A DNA stretch of 64,000 bases from SKVR01 sp046291875. Its GTDB lineage: Bacteria > Bacteroidota > Bacteroidia > Bacteroidales > UBA7960. The notes under the pieces are model-generated. The model ran no database searches, was not told the origin of the DNA, and worked only from the letters and a program-made list of their open reading frames with translations. Made by a program: the position numbers and the translations under genes. Location of the stretch: positions 62,001 through 126,000 of the forward strand of contig JBKBSF010000006.1 in assembly GCA_046291875.1 (NCBI GenBank), in the 5' to 3' direction. Below are positions 24,245-33,853 of this stretch, in pieces. Numbering within the stretch: position 1 is the first letter of the stretch; each line of letters opens with the position of its first letter.

Positions 24245-27100
24245 ATGAAGATAAGAGAGATTTGGGAACGATTACCCCTGGGCACAAAGTTTGTTGTTAT
24301 CCTTACCACCCTTGTGGCAGTATTGGTAAGCATATTGGGTGTGGTGGTTTTTTACAGTCGCAAGAACACCCAGACCCGTAATACTTTCGAACGAATGGAG
24401 GCACACGTGGAGGATCTTTACAACATGCTCGACCTCAACGAGAAGGCCAAACAGGAAAACATCCGAACGGCTCTGCCCCTTGCCATTGCAGCCTTTGAGA
24501 ATGCTGGAGAACTATCCGTCGACAGCTTTCCGGTTTACCTTGACATTACCAACCAGGTTACCGCCCAAAGCCGCAACATTGAACTCTACCCTCTGGCTAT
24601 CAACAATATTCCATTATGGAACAACTACACACTGGTAGATGGAATTTTTAGCGAAGCCCACCTTACTGCTACCATTTTTCAAAGAATCGATGGAGGCTAC
24701 CTGCGCATTTCCACCAATGTACGCAACCAGGCAGGTGAGCGTGCCACCGGCACTTACATCCCCGACACCTCTCCCGTGGCCCAGAGCCTCAACCGGGGAG
24801 AAACCTATATGGGAAGGGCATGGGTTGTAGACGATTATTACCTGACAGCTTACCAGCCCTTTTACCTTGACGGACAAATAGTAGGCTCCTTCTACATTGG
24901 CATTCCTGAGAAAGACCTTGGCTATCTTGCAGAACGCTTTCACCAGATTCGATATTTCGATAATGGCTTCCCCCTACTCCTCGACAACCAGGGCAACCTG
25001 TTGGTTCACCCCACCCAACAGGGGCAAAACATTGCAGGATCTGATCTGTTTGCCCGCATACAACAAACCCGCCATGGCAATCTGCGTTACAAATGGCCCG
25101 AGACGGAAACAGATGCACAGTATCGCAGACTGTTCTTACGCTACTTCGAACCCTATGAGATTTATGTGGCCGCCACTGTAAGCGAAGAGGATTATCTCTG
25201 GAAAACACTTTCCGGAGTGAGGTATCTTGTGCTTTTTGCAATACTATTTTCAGTATTGGCTTTGTACATTGTGGTGAAAATTCTTATGAGACGGATCACC
25301 CAACCCATCTCTTTGATCTCTGATGTACTTGAAAAGCTTGCATTGGGCCAACAGATTGAAACCATTAAAACTACACGTAAGGATGAGGTGGGAAAAATCG
25401 TGGCATCGCTCAACAAACTCATTCATGGGCTAAAATCTACAGCATTGTTTGCCAACGAGATCGAGAAGAAAAATTTCTCTTACGAATTCACCCCACTTAG
25501 CAAAGAGGATGTGCTGGGTAACGCCCTGCTTGACATGCGACAAAGCCTTAGCAGCGCTGCCACAGAGGATCAGAAACGAAAGATCGAAGATCAGAAACGC
25601 AACTGGGCCACAGAAGGGCTCGCCAAGTTCAGTGAAATTCTCAGGCAAAACAATGATAAGTTGGATGTACTTTCCTTTCAGATCATCAAAAACCTGGTAA
25701 AATACCTCAATGCCAATCAGGGAGGCATTTTCATTCTCAATGACGACAACCTCTCTGATCCATTCCTGGAACTCACAGCCTGCTATGCCTTCGACCGCCA
25801 AAAGTTCCTCACAAAAGCTATTAAGCCCGGCGAGGGGCTTACTGGCACCTGCTTTCTGGAGAAACAAACCATATACCTGCGACAGGTACCCCAGGATTAC
25901 ATAAACATTACCAGCGGTTTGGGCGAAGCCAACCCCAGCTCATTGCTTATTGTACCCTTGAAACTTAATGATGAGATTTATGGCGTACTGGAGCTTGCAT
26001 CTTTTGAAGAATTTGAACCCCACCAGATCGAATTCGTGGAGAAAATATCAGAAAGCATTGCCTCCACTCTCTCCGGGGTAAAAATAAATATGCGTACCGC
26101 TCAGCTGCTGGAACAATCGCAGCAACAGGCCGAGGAAATGAAAGCCCAGGAAGAGGAGATGCGCCAGAACATGGAAGAAATGCAAGCTACCCAGGAGGAG
26201 ATGGCCCGCAAGGAGGCTGAACTCTCAGGCCTGTTGAAGTCAATCAACGATTCCTACCTTTTTGCGGAGTTTAGCCCCGACAGCACCCTGCTCACAGTAA
26301 ACCAGAACTTCCTCAACCTGTTCGGAATGAAACAGGAAGATATGATCGGACATAAACATGGCGAATTCGACACCCTTTCGGAGAACCCCACAGAGTATGC
26401 CGCTTTCTGGGAAGACCTGAGAAGGGGCAAAATCATCAAGAAAGACTCTGAAACCCAATTCCCCGACCGAACCATCTGGTTGTCGGAAACCTATTCTCCC
26501 GTAATGGACAAATCGGGATTCGTTAAAAAAATCATTCTGCTGGCTCGCGATATAACAGAAGCAAAATTGCAGCAACAGGAAATTCTGCAACAAGCCGAGG
26601 AGATGAAATCGCAACAGGAAGAATTAAAGCAGAACATGGAAGAGATGCACAGCCAGGAGGAGGAGCTCAGGCAAACCATGGCTTCCATGGAGCAAAGCCA
26701 GAAGGAGGTGGAGCAAATGAAGGAAGAAATGAATGCACTGGTAAACAATATGCCCGGCATAGTATATCAATGCCTCAACGATGCAGACTTCACCATGGAT
26801 TATATTAGTGCCTATTGCGAAAAAATTACCGGATTTACCCCCGACAACTTCCTCCTCGACAAATCGGTGGTATATGCCGACTTGATCCATCCCGATGATC
26901 TTGACAAGGTAAACAAAGCCATCGATGAGGGCATAAAGAAAAACAAAAAGTTTTATGTGGAATACCGCCTTAGAGACAAAAACGGAAATTACCACAATGT
27001 GGGAGAGCACGGATCATTCCTTGTCGACAAAGATGGAAACATACATCATTTGCAAGGTCTTGTATTTGAGCTGGAAGAAACCCAATCTCAGAAAAAGTAA
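24245..27100 (+). CDS. membrane multi-sensor protein: Cache-HAMP-GAF-PAS-PAS, no output domain
   Basis: A 951-residue inner-membrane protein. Order: transmembrane helix about 16-38; periplasmic Cache-type sensor about 45-320; second helix about 325-347; HAMP about 348-400; linker helices; GAF about 475-615; a Gln/Glu/Met-rich coiled coil 620-660; PAS 661-772; a second coiled coil 775-830; PAS with PAC 831-947; then it stops. No histidine kinase, GGDEF, EAL, HD-GYP or methyl-accepting domain is visible after the last PAS, so it must signal through a partner or is a kinase that has lost its output. It is monocistronic: its own promoter lies in front and an intrinsic terminator behind. Confidence 0.85.
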   Translation: MKIREIWERLPLGTKFVVILTTLVAVLVSILGVVVFYSRKNTQTRNTFERMEAHVEDLYNMLDLNEKAKQENIRTALPLAIAAFENAGELSVDSFPVYLDITNQVTAQSRNIELYPLAINNIPLWNNYTLVDGIFSEAHLTATIFQRIDGGYLRISTNVRNQAGERATGTYIPDTSPVAQSLNRGETYMGRAWVVDDYYLTAYQPFYLDGQIVGSFYIGIPEKDLGYLAERFHQIRYFDNGFPLLLDNQGNLLVHPTQQGQNIAGSDLFARIQQTRHGNLRYKWPETETDAQYRRLFLRYFEPYEIYVAATVSEEDYLWKTLSGVRYLVLFAILFSVLALYIVVKILMRRITQPISLISDVLEKLALGQQIETIKTTRKDEVGKIVASLNKLIHGLKSTALFANEIEKKNFSYEFTPLSKEDVLGNALLDMRQSLSSAATEDQKRKIEDQKRNWATEGLAKFSEILRQNNDKLDVLSFQIIKNLVKYLNANQGGIFILNDDNLSDPFLELTACYAFDRQKFLTKAIKPGEGLTGTCFLEKQTIYLRQVPQDYINITSGLGEANPSSLLIVPLKLNDEIYGVLELASFEEFEPHQIEFVEKISESIASTLSGVKINMRTAQLLEQSQQQAEEMKAQEEEMRQNMEEMQATQEEMARKEAELSGLLKSINDSYLFAEFSPDSTLLTVNQNFLNLFGMKQEDMIGHKHGEFDTLSENPTEYAAFWEDLRRGKIIKKDSETQFPDRTIWLSETYSPVMDKSGFVKKIILLARDITEAKLQQQEILQQAEEMKSQQEELKQNMEEMHSQEEELRQTMASMEQSQKEVEQMKEEMNALVNNMPGIVYQCLNDADFTMDYISAYCEKITGFTPDNFLLDKSVVYADLIHPDDLDKVNKAIDEGIKKNKKFYVEYRLRDKNGNYHNVGEHGSFLVDKDGNIHHLQGLVFELEETQSQKK

Positions 27101-27137
27101 CAGAACAACTAACAAAGCTTAAAAGTACATCACGGTG

Positions 27138-27170
27138 TGAGCCAAACGCCTATTGTTTGGCTCATTTTTT
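27138..27170 (+). terminator. terminator of the sensor gene
   Basis: A perfect 10-bp stem, TGAGCCAAAC with GTTTGGCTCA, a 7-base loop, and six Ts directly after. It is 37 bases past the stop. Confidence 0.9.
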
Positions 27171-27171
27171 A

Positions 27172-27179
27172 TACTTTTG
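27172..27179 (+). promoter_or_regulatory. -7 box of the prfC-MFS operon
   Basis: TACTTTTG matches TAnnTTTG and follows the preceding terminator by one base. Its place shows that the RF3 start must lie downstream of 27179. Confidence 0.6.
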
Positions 27180-27239
27180 CAAAAAAATTACAACACCCCT
27201 TTTTTCTTGTCTGTTCCAAACCCACAAATAAATATCCTG

Positions 27240-28856
27240 TTGAAAACAAACACCTTACAAGCCGCCTCAAAAAGATCACCACTTCAGAAAGAAATTGAAA
27301 AGCGCAGAACCTTTGCTATTATCAGCCACCCCGATGCCGGAAAAACTACTCTGACAGAGAAGCTGCTGCTTTTCGGCGGGGCAATCCAAACTGCCGGAGC
27401 GGTAAAATCCAACAAGATCAAACAGGGTGCGACCTCCGACTTCATGGAGATTGAGCGCCAGAGAGGTATTTCTGTGGCCACCTCTGTTATGGGATTTGAG
27501 TACAAAGGCATTAAGATCAACCTGCTCGACACCCCCGGGCACCAGGATTTTGCCGAAGACACCTACCGGACTCTCACCGCTGTAGACAGCGTTATTCTGG
27601 TAATAGATGTTGCCAAAGGGGTAGAGGCCCAAACCGAAAAGCTCATGCAGGTTTGCCGCATGCGCAACACCCCGGTAATTATCTTTATCAACAAGCTCGA
27701 CCGCGACGGGCAAAACCCTTTCGATATCCTGGATGAAGTAGAACAAAAGCTGTCCATCAGGGTGCGCCCCCTTACATGGCCCATTGGCATGGGTAAAGAT
27801 TTCAGAGGAGTATACCATTTGCTCAACAACCAGATCTTCTTTTTTAAACCCAACAAGCAAAAGCTGGAGGACGATATTACCGAAATCAACTCCATCGACG
27901 ATCCTGCGCTCAACACCCTTATCGATGGACATGCCAACCTGCTCAGAGAAGAAGCAGAGCTTATTGAGGGAGTTTACGAACCCTTTGACATGGAGGCTTA
28001 CCGCAAAGGCGAGATTGCCCCGGTGTTTTTTGGCAGTGCACTGAACAACTTCGGAGTAATGGAACTTCTGGACACCTTTATCCGCATTGCCCCGGTGCCT
28101 GCTCCCCGACAGACTGATGTAAGAGAGGTGGCACCCGAAGAGGAGCCTTTCAGCGGCTTTGTTTTTAAGATCCATGCCAACCTCGATCCGCGCCACCGCG
28201 ACCGGATTGCATTTTTGAGGGTTTGCTCAGGAAAGTTTGAACGCAACAAAAACTACCTGCATGTTAAGCTGGGGAAATCATTCAAATTCAGCAACCCCAC
28301 CAGCTTTATGGCCAATGATAAATCGGTGATAGATGAGGCCTACCCAGGAGATATTGTGGGCTTATACGACACCGGCAACTTCCGTATCGGCGATACCCTT
28401 ACCGATGGCGAAAAAATAGTTTTCAAAGGAATCCCAACCTTCTCACCCGAGATTTTCAAAGAGCTGATCAACACCGATCCCATGAAATCCAAACAACTAG
28501 AAAAAGGCATCAAGCAGCTTACCGATGAAGGTGTGGCTCAATTGTTTACTCAGCAACCGGGCAACAGAAGGATCATTGGCACCGTTGGCGAACTGCAGTT
28601 TGAAGTGATCCAGTTTCGTCTGTTGCACGAATATGGAGCTTCCTGCCGTTTCGACTACCTCAATTTCTACAAAGCCGTTTGGATCACCACTCATAATGCC
28701 AGGCAGTTGCAGGAGTTTACGGAGCAAAAGTATCGCAACATGGTTGCCGACAAGTATGGCAATCCTGTTTTCCTTGCCGAGTCGGAGTGGCTGCTCAGGC
28801 GCGCTATGGAGAACTTCCCTGACCTGAAATTTCACTTTTCGTGGGAAGTAATATAA
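27240..28856 (+). CDS. prfC: peptide chain release factor 3
   Basis: A translational GTPase of 538 residues that recycles RF1/RF2 after termination. G1 is ISHPDAGKTT, the switch region RGISVATSV and G3 DTPGH follow, then G4 NKLD; the elongation-factor-like beta-barrels and the RF3 C-terminal domain (GELQFEVIQFRL) come after. No ATG exists before the conserved core. The frame is open back to a TTG at 27153, but that codon lies inside the terminator of the previous gene and before the -7 box, so the TTG at 27240 is chosen, giving a family-like N-terminus. It is followed after one base by an MFS gene and is probably co-transcribed. Confidence 0.93.
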   Translation: MKTNTLQAASKRSPLQKEIEKRRTFAIISHPDAGKTTLTEKLLLFGGAIQTAGAVKSNKIKQGATSDFMEIERQRGISVATSVMGFEYKGIKINLLDTPGHQDFAEDTYRTLTAVDSVILVIDVAKGVEAQTEKLMQVCRMRNTPVIIFINKLDRDGQNPFDILDEVEQKLSIRVRPLTWPIGMGKDFRGVYHLLNNQIFFFKPNKQKLEDDITEINSIDDPALNTLIDGHANLLREEAELIEGVYEPFDMEAYRKGEIAPVFFGSALNNFGVMELLDTFIRIAPVPAPRQTDVREVAPEEEPFSGFVFKIHANLDPRHRDRIAFLRVCSGKFERNKNYLHVKLGKSFKFSNPTSFMANDKSVIDEAYPGDIVGLYDTGNFRIGDTLTDGEKIVFKGIPTFSPEIFKELINTDPMKSKQLEKGIKQLTDEGVAQLFTQQPGNRRIIGTVGELQFEVIQFRLLHEYGASCRFDYLNFYKAVWITTHNARQLQEFTEQKYRNMVADKYGNPVFLAESEWLLRRAMENFPDLKFHFSWEVI

Positions 28857-28857
28857 A

Positions 28858-30105
28858 ATGAACTATCTGAAGTTTTTTCGCAACAATACCTCCATTTTAC
28901 TTTTTGGCGTTATCCTGACCTTTTTCTCGGGTTTCGGACAAACCTTTTTGCTTTCCTTATACATTCCACATATTGTTGATGATTTTCAAATCAGCGAAAG
29001 TCTTTACAGCAGGATATATGCCCTGGCTACTCTTTGCAGCGGCATTTCCATCATCTTTGTCGGCAAGCTCATAGACCGTATGGCTTTAAAGCGGTTTTCA
29101 TTTTGGGTCGTACTTGGTATAATTGCTGCAAATATTCTTGCAGCAATTTCATTCAACTTGTTTATATTATTCCTTGCTATATTTATGCTGCGGTTTTTCG
29201 GTCAAGGTTTGTTATCACATACGTCCATGACTGCCATGGGCCGCTATTTCAACAGAGCACGTGGCAAAGCACTGAGCATTGCCTATCTGGGGTTTCCCAT
29301 GGCAGAAGCTCTACTGCCCATAGCTATAGTACTTAGTATTGCCTGGATTGGATGGAGAGAATCGTTTTTGCTGAACTCGATTTTTATTTTAGTTGCCCTG
29401 TTTCCTTTGGTTTTTTTTCTGCTTCGCAATTTCAACCCAGCCAACATAAAAGAAGACACGGAGGGCGAATCAACGCATCTTACCAACCAAAACAACCAGG
29501 ATCGGGCATGGGCACAACGAGAAATTGTTCGCACATCGTGGTTTTACATTTTTGCTCCAACCGTTTTTATTGTTGGCTTCACTCTCACTGCCCTTTTTTT
29601 CTACCAAACCTACATTGCGGATTTCAAAGGGTGGAGGACTGAATGGATGGCCCTGAACATTACCGCCTACGCCATTTCTTCCTTTGTATTTTCTATCCTG
29701 GCAGGACCTTTAACTGATCGCTTCTCGGCCCGCAAACTCTTTCCGCTCATTCTTAGCCCCATGGTTTTGGGGCTGCTGATACTGATCTTTTTCCGGCACC
29801 CCATCGCCACACCCGTGTATTGGTTTCTGGTAGGCATTACTGCTGGCATCAATCCCACCATTTCCAACGCCTTATACGCCGAAACCTTCGGAGTGAAAAG
29901 CCTGGGCAGTATTCGCAGCATTTTTACTTTTGTTATGGTTGCCAGCACTGCTGCCGGACCGGTAACTTACAGCTTTATGCTTGACCGCGGTTTTAACTTC
30001 AACCACATTCACTGGATGGTGATTGCGGTTATCCTTGCCAACATCTTTTTTATACTCTTGGCGATGGCATCAAAATCAGGCAACAAAAAAAGGGTCTCAA
30101 TATAG
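28858..30105 (+). CDS. MFS transporter
   Basis: A 415-residue inner-membrane protein with twelve predicted helices in two halves of six, separated by a charged loop near residues 198-222. The loop between helices 2 and 3 has the MFS-like GKLIDRMALKRFS signature, and the corresponding GPLTDRFSARKLFP appears in the second half. This resembles the oxalate/formate or monocarboxylate-type MFS branch, but the substrate cannot be told. The gene starts one base after prfC and shares its promoter; the pairing with RF3 does not suggest a common function. The frame ends at the shared convergent terminator. Confidence 0.85.
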   Translation: MNYLKFFRNNTSILLFGVILTFFSGFGQTFLLSLYIPHIVDDFQISESLYSRIYALATLCSGISIIFVGKLIDRMALKRFSFWVVLGIIAANILAAISFNLFILFLAIFMLRFFGQGLLSHTSMTAMGRYFNRARGKALSIAYLGFPMAEALLPIAIVLSIAWIGWRESFLLNSIFILVALFPLVFFLLRNFNPANIKEDTEGESTHLTNQNNQDRAWAQREIVRTSWFYIFAPTVFIVGFTLTALFFYQTYIADFKGWRTEWMALNITAYAISSFVFSILAGPLTDRFSARKLFPLILSPMVLGLLILIFFRHPIATPVYWFLVGITAGINPTISNALYAETFGVKSLGSIRSIFTFVMVASTAAGPVTYSFMLDRGFNFNHIHWMVIAVILANIFFILLAMASKSGNKKRVSI

Positions 30106-30116
30106 GAAACCCTTTT
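30088..30116. terminator. bidirectional terminator between MFS and YitT genes
   Basis: AAAAGGGT (30088-30095) pairs with ACCCTTTT (30109-30116) around a 13-base loop; A- and T-runs on both sides serve both strands. The left arm overlaps the last codons of the MFS gene. Confidence 0.7.
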
Positions 30117-30147
30117 AAAAGTTAGAGGCCAGCAATGGTTTTAACAC

Positions 30148-31041
30148 CTACCCGGCAACTCGCTCCTCCAGCGATTTAAAACCCTCTCCAAGAATTTCGG
30201 AGGCTTCAATAACAGTAAGGAAAGCTTTGGGGTCGATCTGGCTGATATATTCAGTCAGGATGGCCAATTCGCGGCGACTCACATTCACAAAAATAATCTT
30301 CTTGTCGGAATTGTTGTACATCCCTTTTCCTTCGATAAAAGTACCTCCACGACGCAGATCAAAAAGGATCTTTTCGCGGATCTCCTCGTACTTGTCTGAG
30401 ATAATGAAAATAGTTTTTTCATAGCTCATCCCTTCCATGGTGATATCGATAACCTTTCCGGTTACGAAAATCACAATCCACGAATACAATGGGATTTTCC
30501 AGTCGCCAAAGGCTACCAAACCCAAAAGAACAATGATTGAGTCGATAATGATGAGCAACTGCCCCAGCGGCATCCGGGTATATTTGGCTGCTATCATGGC
30601 CATAATGGCAGATCCTCCGGTGGAAGCCTTGGATTTGAAAATCAGCCCCAGCCCGAATCCTATCAGAACCCCTCCAAAAATGGAGCTCAACAGGGCATCA
30701 TCTTCCACCAGGGCCATATCTCCTGCAAAATAGGCCAATCCATCAATAAAAACGGAAGCAAGAACAAAGGCTACCACCGTTTTTACCCCAAACCTGGGCC
30801 CCAGTATCTTAACCCCAAGAATAGTAAGAGGAATATTGAATGCAAGACCCGTTAATCCAACCGGGATTCCCAACACGTGATACAAAACAATACCAATCCC
30901 AAAAACCCCTCCCGGAACGAGTTTGTAGGGGGTTACGAAAAACACGAAACCTGCGGCAAGAATAAATGCTCCAACCAATATCAGGCTGTAGGAATAAAAC
31001 CATTTACGCGAGAAAAGTTTTTCAGTATTTTGATAGGCCAT
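30148..31041 (-). CDS. YitT family membrane protein (DUF161 + DUF2179), first paralogue
   Basis: A 297-residue inner-membrane protein with five to six helices in the first 200 residues (motifs VTPYKLVPGGVFGIGIVL, GLGLIFKSKASTGGSAIMAMI and LYSWIVIFVTGKVID), followed by a soluble DUF2179 domain of about 80 residues, similar to a small ferredoxin-like/PII-like fold (TVSRRE-type sequence NVSRRELAILTEYISQIDP). Function of the family is unknown. The ATG at 31041 is used; a TTG two codons upstream is the only longer start. A second copy lies at 46690-47586. Divergent from purH. Confidence 0.88.
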   Translation of the reverse strand: MAYQNTEKLFSRKWFYSYSLILVGAFILAAGFVFFVTPYKLVPGGVFGIGIVLYHVLGIPVGLTGLAFNIPLTILGVKILGPRFGVKTVVAFVLASVFIDGLAYFAGDMALVEDDALLSSIFGGVLIGFGLGLIFKSKASTGGSAIMAMIAAKYTRMPLGQLLIIIDSIIVLLGLVAFGDWKIPLYSWIVIFVTGKVIDITMEGMSYEKTIFIISDKYEEIREKILFDLRRGGTFIEGKGMYNNSDKKIIFVNVSRRELAILTEYISQIDPKAFLTVIEASEILGEGFKSLEERVAG

Positions 31042-31083
31042 GGGCAATACACATTAAAAGATTTAACATTTGTTTTGATTCGG

Positions 31084-31091
31084 CAAAGTTA
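31084..31091 (-). promoter_or_regulatory. -7 box of the first YitT gene
   Basis: TAACTTTG on the minus strand, 43 bases upstream of the ATG at 31041. Confidence 0.55.
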
Positions 31092-31139
31092 AAGAGATTT
31101 TTTCAGTATTAATACGCTTCGAAATGAAAGCATTATTGT

Positions 31140-31147
31140 TACTTTTG
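31140..31147 (+). promoter_or_regulatory. -7 box of the purH-mreBCD transcript
   Basis: TACTTTTG, 32 bases before the purH ATG. The -33 region (TTCG at 31118) is a weak match at 18 bases spacing. Confidence 0.55.
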
Positions 31148-31178
31148 CGTCTTTGAAATCCCCAAAGGCAAAGCAAAA

Positions 31179-32708
31179 ATGGACATGCAAAATTTCAGCA
31201 GGATAGATACTGCGCTTGTAAGCCTGTATCATAAAAAACCCGCAGAAGAACTAATTCTGAAACTGCATCAGCTAGGTGTTAAGCTGATCTCAACAGGTGG
31301 CACTCTTGACTACATCAGAGAGCTGGGTATTGAGGCAACTCCGGTAGACACCCTCACCGACTATCCGGCAGTGTTTGGTGGAAGAGTAAAAACCCTGCAT
31401 CCCAAAATCTTTGGAGGCATTCTGTACCGGCGCAACCTGCCCTCCGACCTGCAGGAGGTAGCACAATACAACATCCCTTCTATTGACCTTGTTATTGTAG
31501 ACCTCTACCCTTTTGAAGATACTGTAAGCAGCGGAGCTTCGCAAGAAGAGATCATTGAAAAGATCGACATCGGGGGCATATCTTTGATCCGTGCAGCCGC
31601 CAAAAATTTTGCTCATACCTGGATCATTCCATCAGCCTCGTTCTACAAGCCAGCCCTGGATATACTCAAAGAACAGGGAGCAGCCACCACAGAGCAACAA
31701 CGCAAAGAGTTTGCTGCCGCTGCATTTGATGTTTCATCGCATTACGACAGTGTCATTTTTTCTTACATGAGCCAGGCAGAACCCCGCTCTTTTAAGCAAA
31801 GCATACCTGAAGTCCGGCAGCTGCGCTACGGCGAAAACCCGCATCAGCAAGGCTTTTTTTATGGCAACCTCGACCAGGTGTTTACCCAGCTTCATGGCAA
31901 GGAGATCTCCTACAACAACCTGCTGGATATAGATGGGGCCATACACCTTATTCTGGAATTCGACGAACCTACCTTTGCCATCATCAAACACACCAATGCA
32001 TGTGGGGTAGCATCGCGCCCCACCATTGAAGAATCCTACCTGGCAGCCCTGGCTTCTGACCCCGTTTCGGCATTCGGAGGCATTTTAATTGCCAACCGTA
32101 ACATTGACGCCAAAACTGCGTATCACATTAATGAATTGTTCTTTGAAGTAATTCTTGCCCCCGGCTACGAAGAAGAAGCACTGGAAATTCTGAAGCAGAA
32201 AAAGAACCGGATCATTCTAAAAACTCTTGATCTGCCTAAGGCTCAACAGCAGTTTCGTTCGGCGCTTAATGGAGTGCTGGCCCAAACTGCCAACCAGGCA
32301 CAAACTCCTTCCAACAGCTGGACTTTTGCCACCCAACAACAGCCCACCGAACAGCAAAGCCAGGACCTGGTTTTTGCCAACAAACTGGTGAAGCACATCA
32401 AGTCGAATGCCATCGTGCTTGCTAAAAACAAGCAGTTGCTGGGCTCAGGCACCGGACAAACCTCAAGGGTTGATGCTCTCAGACAAGCCATAGCCAAAGC
32501 ACACGAGTTTGGACACTCTCTGCAGGATGCTGTGCTGGCTTCTGATGCATTTTTCCCATTTGCTGATTGTGTGGAGATTGCCCATGAGCAAAAGATCAAT
32601 GCGGTAATACAACCCGGGGGATCGGTCAGAGACAAAGACTCTGTCGATTTTTGTGATGCACATCAAATGACAATGGTATTTACCGGAATTCGTCACTTCA
32701 AACATTAA
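31179..32708 (+). CDS. purH: bifunctional AICAR transformylase / IMP cyclohydrolase
   Basis: A 509-residue cytoplasmic enzyme for the last two steps of IMP synthesis. The N-terminal MGS-like IMP cyclohydrolase domain (about 1-190) shows STGGTLDYI and FGGRVKTLHPKIFGG; the C-terminal AICAR transformylase domain shows RYGENPHQQ, the Lys270-His271 pair in IKHTNACGVA, and the end signature VIQPGGSVRD. Length is as expected. It lies 25 bases upstream of mreB and on the same strand, so the cell-shape genes may be read from the purH promoter, a linkage of nucleotide synthesis to cell shape by operon only. Confidence 0.96.
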   Translation: MDMQNFSRIDTALVSLYHKKPAEELILKLHQLGVKLISTGGTLDYIRELGIEATPVDTLTDYPAVFGGRVKTLHPKIFGGILYRRNLPSDLQEVAQYNIPSIDLVIVDLYPFEDTVSSGASQEEIIEKIDIGGISLIRAAAKNFAHTWIIPSASFYKPALDILKEQGAATTEQQRKEFAAAAFDVSSHYDSVIFSYMSQAEPRSFKQSIPEVRQLRYGENPHQQGFFYGNLDQVFTQLHGKEISYNNLLDIDGAIHLILEFDEPTFAIIKHTNACGVASRPTIEESYLAALASDPVSAFGGILIANRNIDAKTAYHINELFFEVILAPGYEEEALEILKQKKNRIILKTLDLPKAQQQFRSALNGVLAQTANQAQTPSNSWTFATQQQPTEQQSQDLVFANKLVKHIKSNAIVLAKNKQLLGSGTGQTSRVDALRQAIAKAHEFGHSLQDAVLASDAFFPFADCVEIAHEQKINAVIQPGGSVRDKDSVDFCDAHQMTMVFTGIRHFKH

Positions 32709-32733
32709 CCGATAACTTATAAATGATTATACA

Positions 32734-33756
32734 ATGGGCCTTTTTTCCTTTTTAACCAAAGAAATCGCAATTGACCTGGGTACGGCCAATACCATCATCA
32801 TTCACAACGATAAGGTTGTAGTGGAGGAGCCCTCCATTGTGGCCATCGAAAGATCGAGCAACAAAGTGATTGCTGTAGGTCGAAAAGCCATGATGATGCA
32901 TGGAAAAACCCATGAAAACATCAAGACCCTTCGTCCGTTGCGCGATGGTGTTATTGCTGACTTTCAGGCGGCAGAAGCCATGATCCGCGAAATGATAAAG
33001 ATGACCGATACCAAGAAACCCTTCTTCCCTCCTTCTTTGAAGATGGTCATTTGTATTCCTTCAGGGATTACCGAGGTGGAGGAACGTGCCGTTCGCGACT
33101 CATGCGAGCAGGCCGGAGCCAAAGAGGTAAGGCTTATTCATGAACCTATGGCCGCTGCCATTGGTATTGGCATAGATGTGCTGGAGCCCACCGGAAACAT
33201 TGTGGTTGACATCGGAGGGGGTACCAGCGAAATTGCTGTAATTGCCCTGGGAGGAATTGTTTGCAACAAATCCATACGCATTGCCGGCGACGACTTCAAC
33301 AACGACATCGAAGAGTACATGCGCAAGCAGCACAATATTCTTATTGGGGAACGCACAGCCGAACGTATCAAAATCGATGTGGGTGCTGCCACCACAGAGC
33401 TTGAAAATCCACCCGCAGATATTGCTGTACATGGCCGCGATATGATGACAGGCATCCCCAAGGAGATCATTGTAAGCTATACCGAAATAGCCCAATGCCT
33501 GGACAAGTCCATTACCAAAATCGAAGCGGCGGTGCTCAATGCCCTGGAGATGACCCCTCCCGAGCTGGCTGCCGACATCTACCGTACCGGTATTTATATG
33601 GCGGGTGGTGGATCGCTGCTCAGAGGCCTCGACAAACGAATCTCCCACAAAACCAAACTACCTGTGCATGTGGCAGAAGATCCGCTCAGAGCAGTAGCAA
33701 GAGGTACAGGCATTGCTCTCAAAAACTTCGATAAATTCCCGTTCCTGATCAAATAA
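32734..33756 (+). CDS. mreB: rod-shape-determining actin homologue MreB
   Basis: A 340-residue cytoplasmic actin-like ATPase that forms membrane-bound filaments directing lateral wall synthesis. Motifs: phosphate 1 IAIDLGTANT, the GITEVEERAVRDS helix, phosphate 2 VVDIGGGTSEIAVIALGG, and the adenosine motif YMAGGGSLLRGLD. The N-terminal MGLFSFLTKE is a short membrane-targeting-like segment. It precedes mreC by about 100 bases, a gap that contains a strong hairpin. The organism is therefore expected to be rod-shaped at some stage. Confidence 0.97.
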   Translation: MGLFSFLTKEIAIDLGTANTIIIHNDKVVVEEPSIVAIERSSNKVIAVGRKAMMMHGKTHENIKTLRPLRDGVIADFQAAEAMIREMIKMTDTKKPFFPPSLKMVICIPSGITEVEERAVRDSCEQAGAKEVRLIHEPMAAAIGIGIDVLEPTGNIVVDIGGGTSEIAVIALGGIVCNKSIRIAGDDFNNDIEEYMRKQHNILIGERTAERIKIDVGAATTELENPPADIAVHGRDMMTGIPKEIIVSYTEIAQCLDKSITKIEAAVLNALEMTPPELAADIYRTGIYMAGGGSLLRGLDKRISHKTKLPVHVAEDPLRAVARGTGIALKNFDKFPFLIK

Positions 33757-33773
33757 ACCCAAATGATAAAACA

Positions 33774-33820
33774 TTGAGGTTGGCAACGACAGAGCACCCA
33801 ATCTGCCCAGCCAACCTCAA
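33774..33820 (+). promoter_or_regulatory. hairpin between mreB and mreC
   Basis: A perfect 11-bp inverted repeat, TTGAGGTTGGC (33774-33784) and GCCAACCTCAA (33810-33820), with a 25-base loop. It is followed by ACCTTTTGTT, a weak T-tract. It may partially terminate or stabilise the upstream mRNA, lowering mreCD expression relative to mreB. Confidence 0.6.
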
Positions 33821-33853
33821 ACCTTTTGTTATACTGGAGGTAAACCGGCAATT

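Noticed and set aside
27276..28196. 306-codon open frame on the minus strand
   Set aside because: Antisense to prfC, whose GTPase motifs are complete; no independent support.
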